Below, piece after piece: positions 1 to 8,604 of a DNA stretch of 64,000 bases. Below the pieces are notes generated by a model that searched no databases, was not told the origin of the DNA, and was given only the letters and a program-made list of their open reading frames with translations. The stretch comes from Pseudomonadota bacterium (lineage in GTDB: Bacteria; Desulfobacterota; Desulfobulbia; Desulfobulbales; JAGXFP01), in NCBI GenBank assembly GCA_018814305.1, contig JAHJAA010000022.1, positions 1 through 64,000 on the forward strand, given 5' to 3'. Every line of letters starts with the position of its first letter. Position 1 is the first letter of the stretch. A program made the position numbers and the translations under genes.

Positions 1-73
1 AAAACTCGATCCCTTCGACTTCCCAGGGGGGAGTAATACCAAGGGCCACGGCGAACAATGATTCAGGGTTCAA
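1..73 (-). CDS. ISL3-family-like transposase, N-terminal fragment cut by the window edge
   Basis: The minus strand reads from a TTG start at 71-73 with a GGAGGT ribosome site about 8 bases upstream. The visible peptide begins MNPESLFAVALGITPPWEVE and runs off the left edge. The order LF-x-x-ALG followed by a PW pair and an acidic stretch resembles the N-terminus of ISL3-family transposases, from memory of the family. Only 24 codons are visible, so the family call is moderate. No zinc-finger or catalytic residues are in view. It reads in the same frame as the damaged rep gene behind it, which looks accidental. Confidence 0.5.
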   Translation of the reverse strand, partial: MNPESLFAVALGITPPWEVEGIEF

Positions 74-140
74 GCGATTATACCTCCAGATTGAGATGAA
101 CCATTGTCATACCATTACCCACTTGAAATAGCGAAGAGCC
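1..140 (-). mobile_element. Right-hand end of an ISL3-like insertion sequence
   Basis: The element contains the transposase start at 73. Its end is placed at 140 because the minus strand there begins GGCTCTTCGCTATTTCAAG, which resembles the GGCTCTT type of terminal inverted repeat I associate with ISL3 elements. The rep-like reading frame is recognisable up to 141 and not beyond, so the element appears to interrupt that gene's 3' end. The other inverted repeat and the target duplication lie outside the window, so the boundary is an inference. Confidence 0.45.
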
Positions 141-1213
141 TCTTTTCCCCTACGGTCACGTTGGAGTTTTTCGTGTTCAAATTGCTGTTCTTTAATCTTG
201 TCTGATCTTTCCTTCTCTTTTTTATGCCTGCAAGAGTCAGATAATAAGGTTTCAACAGGAGGTTCTTTTTTCAATATTCAAAATAAATAATTCTTTGCTG
301 ACCCTATTTGATTACGTTTTTTCTTCTCCAGAACATAAAGGTATAGCTGTTCCAAATATTCAATTCAGAACTTCTCCAGAAGCAATTGGTATTCGGATGG
401 GGTGATGCCCAGTCAGTGGTATTTACCCTCTAAGTTGTTTCCAGAACTGTGCCCGGTATTTTTTTGCGTTGGTAGTACCTGAGAATTGTTTCATGTGACC
501 TCTCTGGTATTCCTATGGCGGATTTCAAAGATAAATCCGGCAATTTTTCTTCCGTGTTTAAATGGCAGACATTCCACAAAAATATCTGTTGTTCTATTTA
601 TTAGATCAATCGTTGGGTCAAGTAGTCGGCTCTTTAAATGCCCCACCAGGAGATACTGTTTTTTAGGGATAGACAACAGATCTCTTATGGTTCATAGGGG
701 AATCTCTCCGGTGGTGCCGCGATATAAATAGGAATAGAAGAAGGCGTAGAGCTTAAAGTGATTATCTTTTTTGAAGTGTCGGATGTTCTCAATTTTGGGT
801 GATGAAAATCATCCGGTCAGGCCAATCAAGAATGGCACCATGTCATCGTCAAGTCGAATATCGACATAAACCAAACCATTATTTCTGTTTAAAATACAAG
901 AATGAATAAGGTTTCGTTTTATCCAGCCATTCTTTTTTTTAATCTTGATATACGATCACATGAGGGCGTCAGTTGCTTTGTCCAGTCGTGCCAGGGCGTT
1001 ATTGTCAGACTGGAGGGCCGGGAAGAATTCTATCAGCTTTTTGGCGTATATCCTGTAGGTGTGAAGCTGTGTATCTTCCTGGCGAATCAATGAGATTGCT
1101 ACCGAGAGTATGCGGTGTGCATCTGGCGGAAGGGTGTACGAAGAAGATGCGAATTCATTGCTTCTGACCAAACGGTTTTCTCAGCTTATCTTGCCTATTT
1201 CAAATTTATTCAT
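141..1213 (-). pseudogene. Rep_3-type plasmid replication initiator, interrupted only by in-frame TGA codons
   Basis: From an ATG at 1211-1213 one frame runs about 358 codons leftward. It shows the hallmarks of a Rep_3/RepB initiator: LVRSNEFASSSYTLPPDAHR near the N-terminus, then GLVYVDIRLDDDMVPFLIGL, FKKDNHFKLYAFFYSYLYRG, LLSIPKKQYLLVGHLKSRLL and HGRKIAGFIFEIR. A C-terminal part contains LGITPSEYQLLLEKF and the KNYLF block common in plasmid Rep proteins. The frame is broken by eight stops, all TGA, at 1181, 956, 809, 692, 491, 413, 365 and 278 (lowest base of each). There is no TAA, TAG or frameshift. Five CGA codons and about a dozen Gln codons remain intact. TGA is a normal stop elsewhere in the window, for example in the octaheme gene and mrpE, so the gene is probably dead here. 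Its 3' end is cut by the insertion sequence. An iteron array lies just upstream of its start, as expected for an iteron plasmid. Confidence 0.75.
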
Positions 1214-1276
1214 ATTTTTATAACATATTGATAATACGATATATTGTATTGAAATATCTCAGGTGTGCAAGTTTTT

Positions 1277-1374
1277 GTGATACTTTTCTCTCGGCCACTG
1301 AAAATCGTGATAATTCCTTCAGTTATTGTGATGGGAGATCTGAAAACTGTGATTTCCAGCCTGAAAAGTGTGAT
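1277..1374. repeat. Iteron array (plasmid-type origin) upstream of rep
   Basis: The core GTGAT occurs at 1277, 1307, 1328, 1349 and 1370. The last four are exactly 21 bases apart, two helical turns. Three of these units carry the longer core TGAAAANNGTGAT (1299, 1341, 1362); the unit at 1320 is degenerate (AGTTATTGTGAT) and the one at 1271 is an outlying half site. Direct repeats with helical phasing directly upstream of a Rep_3 gene are the standard layout of iteron plasmid origins. I did not find a clear DnaA box or AT-rich unwinding element, although 1195-1260 is very A+T rich. Confidence 0.65.
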
Positions 1375-1457
1375 AGATAACAGTCCGAAATGGCTTGGGG
1401 ATCTGCTTATCGTCCCCCCTAAACGGAATAAACGAATTAAAAGAAGAAACGTTACTG

Positions 1458-1685
1458 TCAGTTGTTGTTAATGATTTTGTCTAATTCATTACTCATCAGT
1501 GCCAACGCCTCCCTCCGCTCATCCATATAATCATAGCGATCGTATATGCCTTCGACTCCCTTCAGTTTATGATTCAGGCATCGTTCAGCGATGTGTCCTG
1601 GGATTCCCTTGCTGGCAAGTAAGCTCCGGAATGTCCGGCGAAGATCATGAACAGTAAAATGATCAGTAGTAGGTTGTACGAGGTT
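1458..1685 (-). pseudogene. C-terminal remnant of a tyrosine recombinase (phage/P4-type integrase)
   Basis: Directly after the stop of the complete integrase, in the same frame, the minus strand encodes about 75 residues ending at a TGA at 1458-1460. Recognisable parts are FTVHDLRRTFRSLLASKG, the segment AERCLNHKLKGVEGIYDR and the tail YMDERREALALMSNELDK. These hold the HxxR box, the second His and the Tyr nucleophile region of a tyrosine recombinase. No start codon or N-terminal domains are present. It differs in sequence from the neighbouring complete enzyme, so it is the stump of a second integrase rather than a simple duplication. Confidence 0.75.
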
Positions 1686-2900
1686 TTATGGCTGATGCAT
1701 CAACGTACCCAGTTTCAAGGCATCTAAATAATCAGCCCACTCTTGCATCATTTTTTTACGCTCAGCTAAATAGAGAGAACGATTGTACGCTCGCGAGGTA
1801 GCTGTACCTGTCAAATGGGCTAGTTGAATTTCAATCACATCGTGATTCCAGCCTTGTTCATGCAAGATAGTTGAAGCAGAGCTTCTAAAACCGTGGGTAG
1901 ACATAACATCAGGCGCATAGCCTAGTGCCCTTAAGCGGTTGGTCATCACATTTTTACTAATTGGGTTATCCACATTCCGCTCACTTGGAAATACATATTG
2001 AGAATAACCAGTTACTTTTTGAATTTCTCGAAGCTGTGCGCTGACCTGTTTAGCCATTGGCACAAGGTGCTCTCTTCTTTTTTTCATATCCTCTTCATGG
2101 ATTCGAATTAAACTTTGATCAAAGTCTACATACTCCCATTTTAAATAGCGGATCTCTTTCGGGCGCAGAAAAACTCGCGGAATCAATTTTAGCGCCTCAC
2201 ATGTGCAGTAACTTCCTGTTTTATTTCCATCAATAGCTGCAATCAGCTCGGCCAGTTCAACAGGATTAACAATGGCTGCCCGATGCTGAACCCTAGGCAA
2301 AGGCTTTATAATATCGCTTAAAGGTAGCCCTTGAGCTGGGTTAAATCTGGTTAAACGATGAGCCAGTGCATAACCAAAAATCCTATTGATTACCGACAGA
2401 ATGACTGGTGCCTTTCTGGGAGAACCGGAAGCTTCAATAGAAATCATCAGCTCTGTAATATGACCTGCATCTATTTCATCTATAGCCAGACCCGAAATAG
2501 CCTTAGCATCATTCCTTATCCAACGTCTAACACTTGCAGCATGATCGTCCGACCACGAATCCTTCTGCTGCTCCCACCATTTCAATGCAACCACTCCAAA
2601 AGCTCTATCCTCTGGATCACTCGCTTTTTTACGCTCCCTTCTCTCATCCATCGGATTAATACCTTGGGCAAGCTTCACGCGAGCTTCTTCGACCATTTTC
2701 CTAACTTGACTCAATGAAATAGTGGGGTATCCACCTAGAGCCATTTCCTGATGTTTTCCTGCATACTTATATCGAAATCTCCACAATTTCGAATTGTTAC
2801 TTTTTACCAATAAAAACAGACCATTACCATCAGATTTCTTGATCTGATTCTTGTCTGGCGGGCATAAAATACTTTTAATTTCCTGGGCTGTTAACATCAT
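1686..2900 (-). CDS. P4-type tyrosine integrase
   Basis: This 404-residue site-specific recombinase is full length for the P4-like family. The N-terminal 90 residues resemble the arm-DNA-binding DUF4102 domain (GLFLLVKSNNSKLWRFRYKY, then LGGYPTISLSQVR). A SAM-like core-binding domain follows at about 100-200. The catalytic domain holds Arg in FLRPKEIR, the HGFR box in STHGFRSSASTIL, the second His in QLAHLTG and the Tyr nucleophile near RAYNRS. Enzymes of this kind integrate and excise islands and prophages, usually at tRNA genes. No tRNA is adjacent here; the nearest are 8 kb away. It sits between plasmid debris and the groEL terminator, and a second integrase stump follows its stop codon in frame. 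The start could be either of two tandem ATG codons. Confidence 0.9.
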   Translation of the reverse strand: MMLTAQEIKSILCPPDKNQIKKSDGNGLFLLVKSNNSKLWRFRYKYAGKHQEMALGGYPTISLSQVRKMVEEARVKLAQGINPMDERRERKKASDPEDRAFGVVALKWWEQQKDSWSDDHAASVRRWIRNDAKAISGLAIDEIDAGHITELMISIEASGSPRKAPVILSVINRIFGYALAHRLTRFNPAQGLPLSDIIKPLPRVQHRAAIVNPVELAELIAAIDGNKTGSYCTCEALKLIPRVFLRPKEIRYLKWEYVDFDQSLIRIHEEDMKKRREHLVPMAKQVSAQLREIQKVTGYSQYVFPSERNVDNPISKNVMTNRLRALGYAPDVMSTHGFRSSASTILHEQGWNHDVIEIQLAHLTGTATSRAYNRSLYLAERKKMMQEWADYLDALKLGTLMHQP

Positions 2901-2912
2901 ATCTCCAACACA

Positions 2913-2998
2913 ATTGGGGTATTATAGTGGGGTACCAAGCTAAAGTTTACCACAAAATCAACACATCGATTTCATCGATACCCCTCATTATACCCAAC
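2913..2998. repeat. Imperfect inverted repeat upstream of the integrase
   Basis: ATTGGGGTATTATAGTGGGG at 2913 and its near reverse complement TACCCCTCATTATACCCAAC at 2979-2998 flank about 45 bases, just upstream of the integrase start. G-rich and TAT-containing repeats in this position are often arm-type integrase binding sites or part of an attachment site. That role is inferred from position only. Confidence 0.4.
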
Positions 2999-3051
2999 AG
3001 ATTATGCAACTCACGGAAACAGAATGAAACAAGCTGAAATAAAAGTCAAAC

Positions 3052-3086
3052 AAAAAAACCCCGCAGGCCATGGGCCTACGGGGTTT
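3052..3086 (-). terminator. Rho-independent terminator of groESL
   Basis: AACCCCGCAGGCC pairs across an ATG loop with GGCCTACGGGGTT (one mismatch). On the minus strand it is followed by a run of seven T. It lies 40 bases downstream of groEL. Confidence 0.85.
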
Positions 3087-3126
3087 ATGAAACGTATTGA
3101 GCTTTAGTGAACTGACTACATGATGA

Positions 3127-4797
<1,671 letters not shown>

Positions 4798-4868
4798 TCA
4801 TCTATTCAAGTTAATAAAAAGCAATTTCTATCATTCCGCGCATACAAAAACATTTAGCCATGAAAATC

Positions 4869-5156
4869 TTATTCAATAACGCCCAGAATATCATCTTCAC
4901 GCATAATCAAATAGGACTCGCCGTCCAATTTCACATCGGTCCCTCCATACTTACTGAACAGAACCCGATTACCAGCTTTCAATTCTACCGGGACCCGCGC
5001 GCCCTTGTCATTTAACCGACCAGGACCAACCGCCACAACTTCTCCTTCAGCCGGCTTTTCCTTAGCACTATCGGGGATGATAATCCCACCTTTTGTCATC
5101 TCTTCTTCTTCAAGCCGCTTCACCAGAACCCGATCATTCAAAGGACGAATCTTCAT
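4869..5156 (-). CDS. groS: Co-chaperonin GroES
   Basis: This 95-residue GroES, starting [14 protein letters not shown], has the mobile-loop block [19 protein letters not shown] and the C-terminal [17 protein letters not shown]. It caps GroEL rings. I chose the second of two tandem ATG codons because a GGAGG site lies 7 bases upstream; the first ATG, three bases earlier, is possible. A longer in-frame extension upstream has no family similarity and is rejected. Confidence 0.97.
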   Translation of the reverse strand: MKIRPLNDRVLVKRLEEEEMTKGGIIIPDSAKEKPAEGEVVAVGPGRLNDKGARVPVELKAGNRVLFSKYGGTDVKLDGESYLIMREDDILGVIE

Positions 5157-5578
5157 CATTAAACCTCCAAAAATATGAATTTTCCTAAAATTTTTCCTAA
5201 ACTCCAAACTGCTCCCAGTACATCCACTTAAAACAAAAACTGATACCCGAAATTATTTTCCAGCAACGAAAACAAAACTCCATAGCAAATCACGATAGAG
5301 GAATAAAACAACTTAGAGGTAGATGGAAAAAAATGACGTTTAACCCATATCGGCTAACATAGATTTTTATGGAGCAGAGATCATAAAAAATGCGTTGTAC
5401 GCCCACTGCCACCCAATCTCAATACATCAATTCAAAACTGTTTGATGCAGAAATCTTGCTCTTTGTAATTTGTTTTGATGCGAGACTATAGTGACGGCTA
5501 TTTCAAAAATCAAGGGAAAGCAAATCTATTTTTTTAAAACCCAGGACAAACTATGTAACTCTTTGAAATCAAATACAA
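5157..5578. other. Upstream region of groES; no CIRCE seen
   Basis: About 420 bases between ilvE and groES. I looked for the HrcA operator CIRCE (TTAGCACTC with its inverted partner) and did not find it, so heat-shock control may differ. The GGAGG site of groES is at 5160-5170. A small hairpin (CTCTTTGA paired with TCAAAGAG) overlaps the ilvE stop codon near 5560-5585 and lacks a T run. No gene is seen. Confidence 0.5.
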
Positions 5579-6646
5579 TCAAAGAGCTACACGCCAACCG
5601 AAAATATCACCAAGGCTCCCATACTGAATACCTTGAAGTTCACTGAACATCCTTTGAGCCAGAGGTCCGATTTTTTCTCCATGGATAGGATATTCCTTGC
5701 CTTGATAATTCAGCGCGCCCACCGGAGATATCGAAGCGGCGGTGCCGCTGGCAAAAATCTCCTGTAACGAATCATCTTCGACTGCCTGCATAACTTCGTC
5801 GATACTGACTGGCCTTTCAACGACCGGAACACCCCAATGTTGTGCAAGCTTCATAACTGAGTCTCGGGTAATTCCTGGGAGGATACTTCCAGACAAGGCC
5901 GGAGTGACCAGTTCATCATTGATCTTAAAAAAGATATTCGATGTCCCAATTTCTTCAACATAACGCCTTTCAATGCCATCAAGCCATAAAACCTGGGTGT
6001 AGCCCTTCTGTTGGGCTTCCAGGGCTGCCATAATACTTGCGGCATAGTTGCCGGCGGTTTTGACTTCACCGACCCCCCCCTTTACTGCCCGGACATACTT
6101 GTCGGTAACATAGATCTTAACAGGATTGAATCCCTCTGGGTAATAGGCCCCCACCGGACTCAAAATAATATAAAACAGATACTCTTTGGCTGGCTTTACC
6201 CCGAGTCCAGCTTCAGAAGCAATCATTGTCGGTCGGATATAGAGACTTGACCCTGGCGCTTTAGGGATCCACTGTTGATCGATTTCAAGGAGTTTTTTCA
6301 AGGCCTCAAGAACATAATCCACCGGTAAAGCCGGCATACACATTCGCTTGGCTGAATCATTCATCCGGCGTAAATTGTCGGCAGGCCGAAACAAATAATT
6401 TGCACCATTTGTTCCTCGGTAGGCTTTCAACCCCTCAAAAATAGCCTGACCATAATGAAAAACCATAGCTGCTGGGTCCAAAGAAAAATCGCCATATTTC
6501 TTTATGATAGCATCATGCCAGCCTTCCCCGTGGGTATACTTTATGACCAGCATATGATCTGTGAAATACTTCCCGAATCCCAAATGTTTCTCATCTGGTT
6601 TATTTTTCAGATCCCTCTCCGGAACCAATTCCAGATCCAATTTCAT
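5579..6646 (-). CDS. ilvE: Branched-chain amino acid aminotransferase
   Basis: A 355-residue PLP-dependent fold-type IV transaminase. It interconverts leucine, isoleucine and valine with their 2-oxo acids using glutamate. It matches the larger BCAT group: FGKYFTDHMLVIKY near the N-terminus, the HYGQAIFEGLKAYRG block, the PLP lysine in GEVKTAGNYAAS, EEIGTSNIFFK, and GSILPGITRDSV for the cofactor phosphate. The start at 6646 has a GAGGTGAAGG site; an in-frame extension upstream (MVVFFFF...) is unlikely. It is a stand-alone gene with no biosynthetic neighbours. Confidence 0.95.
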   Translation of the reverse strand: MKLDLELVPERDLKNKPDEKHLGFGKYFTDHMLVIKYTHGEGWHDAIIKKYGDFSLDPAAMVFHYGQAIFEGLKAYRGTNGANYLFRPADNLRRMNDSAKRMCMPALPVDYVLEALKKLLEIDQQWIPKAPGSSLYIRPTMIASEAGLGVKPAKEYLFYIILSPVGAYYPEGFNPVKIYVTDKYVRAVKGGVGEVKTAGNYAASIMAALEAQQKGYTQVLWLDGIERRYVEEIGTSNIFFKINDELVTPALSGSILPGITRDSVMKLAQHWGVPVVERPVSIDEVMQAVEDDSLQEIFASGTAASISPVGALNYQGKEYPIHGEKIGPLAQRMFSELQGIQYGSLGDIFGWRVAL

Positions 6647-7204
6647 AACCTTCACCTCTTCACAAAGCTGATAAGACAAAAAGAAAAAGAATACTACCAA
6701 ATGAAGTATAATTAGAACGCCATCACAACTTATTGCATATCCAGCATAACTTCTTGTATTCTTGGAGGAATATCAAAAAAACCCCCAGCGAAAGCCAAAC
6801 GAGGAGTAGGTTATTTAGCGGGCCCAAACAGAAGAAGGGTACGCCCTACAATATGCTACAACGCAAAGATCGGCCATTTTGCTAGATCACGGGAACGAAT
6901 CATCGTAGCATGAAGCAATCATGCCCGAAATCCAATAAAACTTTTAGCCCGAGACAAAAACGGCAAAATGATCACAACCCCAATCCCCGATCCAAACAAG
7001 TCCTCTTTAACCTGGAAAAATGATGACATCATAGCTAATTAATGTTTCATTTAAAACCATATTTTACATCTTTGATAAAAAGACTAATACATGAGTCGCC
7101 CCTTTTAACTACCAGTATCTCGGAAGACACTCCCCGTTAGTTTCGCCCTCCCCTGAATACTGCTCATTATTACCGTTAACCAACCGAACTAAATACTAAT
7201 TGGT
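6647..7204. other. Long gene-free interval
   Basis: About 560 bases between the divergent ilvE and AI-2E genes. I see no RNA gene, riboswitch or convincing ORF. A palindromic ATGATGACATCAT segment lies near 7019-7031 and could be an operator, without further support. Confidence 0.35.
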
Positions 7205-8275
7205 ATGACTGATAAAAAGCCGACCCAAATGGTCCTTAAATATTTCTTGGTTCTCTTTTTAATTTCCATGCTCCTGGTGGGGCGCCTCTTCTGGCCATTC
7301 GTGTCTATTCTTATTCTCTCTTTTCTTTTAGCAGGAATCTTTCAACCGCTTTACGCCATAATCAATCGAAAATTTTCCCCATCGTTCTCATCTCTGGCAA
7401 CCTGCTTCATTATCATCTTGATAGTATTTATTCCTCTCATTTTTTTCGTTTCCGCATTATCCCAAGAGGCCTTGGGACTCTACCATCTCAGCAAGGGAAC
7501 CAACCTTGCTTTAGCAGTAAAGCAAATAATCACTGAAAGTGCCTTGATGTTGCGACTCCAAGAGGTACTAGCCGGCTACGGAATGCCATTGGAGCCTGAT
7601 AAGGTCGGCAAAACAATTGCGGATTTATCGAGCAAAGGCGGACTTTTTCTTTTTAATCAGGTCAGTGCCTGGGCCACCAATATCATGCTCTTCGTGTTTG
7701 ATTTTTTCATCATGATTTTAACAATCTATTTCTTACTGGCGGACCATGAAAGGCTCATTAATTTTATCCTTCGCATTTCCCCCCTCCCTGACGACCAGGA
7801 GCGGCAACTCATCCAAAAATTTAAACAAATAGCCGGGGCTGTTCTTATCGGCAATGGCATCTGCGGGATTATCCAAGGTGTTTTGGGAGGACTTGCCTTC
7901 TGGTTTTTCGATCTCAATGCCCCTATCCTCTGGGGGGGAATCATGCTCATTCTGGCTTTCCTCCCGATCTTTGGCATTGGACTTGTCCTTGTCCCAGCCG
8001 CAGGAGTCTTGTTTCTACAAGGGAACCCAGGCCAAGGCATTATTATGTTAATTTTCTATGCTACCATTTCCTTTTCTGTTGAATATCTCCTGAAGCCTCA
8101 AATGGTCGGGAAACAAGTAAAAATGCATACCCTTCTGGTTTTCCTTTCAATTCTTGGTGGCCTCAAATTATTTGGGTTTTTGGGAATTATATATGGCCCT
8201 CTCATCATCACCATGTTTATGACCATGGCGGAAATATACATCACAAACTACGATTGGTATGTTACTCACGACTGA
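7205..8275 (+). CDS. AI-2E family (PerM/YdiK-like) membrane transporter
   Basis: A 356-residue inner-membrane protein of the AI-2E exporter superfamily (PF01594). Two N-terminal transmembrane helices cover about residues 10-60. A soluble central part at about 80-150 is followed by a cluster of helices at about 155-345. The block QGVLGGLAFWFFDLNAPILWG, with LPIFGIGLVLVPA after it, is characteristic of the family. Members have been linked to autoinducer-2 export or to Na+/H+ exchange, and the substrate cannot be told from sequence. It is a single gene with a weak ribosome site, followed by a terminator about 200 bases downstream. Confidence 0.85.
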   Translation: MTDKKPTQMVLKYFLVLFLISMLLVGRLFWPFVSILILSFLLAGIFQPLYAIINRKFSPSFSSLATCFIIILIVFIPLIFFVSALSQEALGLYHLSKGTNLALAVKQIITESALMLRLQEVLAGYGMPLEPDKVGKTIADLSSKGGLFLFNQVSAWATNIMLFVFDFFIMILTIYFLLADHERLINFILRISPLPDDQERQLIQKFKQIAGAVLIGNGICGIIQGVLGGLAFWFFDLNAPILWGGIMLILAFLPIFGIGLVLVPAAGVLFLQGNPGQGIIMLIFYATISFSVEYLLKPQMVGKQVKMHTLLVFLSILGGLKLFGFLGIIYGPLIITMFMTMAEIYITNYDWYVTHD

Positions 8276-8471
8276 AAAAGTGTTTGAATTCGTTGGTCTC
8301 AAGCCACGTAATACATATTTGCACTGACGCCCTTAGCGCACTCCTCCCTCAAATCAACTTTTGATTTCCCGGTTACGATGAGTTCAAGATTATTGAAGTG
8401 AATTTGGGTCAGTTAACATTCCCCCTGACCGTGATGGCTTGCCAGTAAAATTTAAATACCTCCCTCACACG

Positions 8472-8502
8472 AAAAAAAAGCCCGGAATCTCCGGGCTTTT
8501 TT
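8472..8502. terminator. Bidirectional rho-independent terminator
   Basis: AAAAAAGCCCGG, a five-base loop, then CCGGGCTTTTTT. The stem is flanked by A and T runs, so it can serve the AI-2E gene from the left and the repeat lipoprotein gene from the right. Confidence 0.85.
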
Positions 8503-8604
8503 CAATTACATCGACTTAGCTTCATCAAGCAAAATCTAGCGTATAGAATTGTATCCCTGAATTGGGATCAAACATCCTCCATCGATTCAGTTGAATGTCA
8601 AAAA

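Noticed and set aside
5157-5578. CIRCE operator upstream of groES
   Set aside because: Looked for TTAGCACTC and its inverted partner and found neither.
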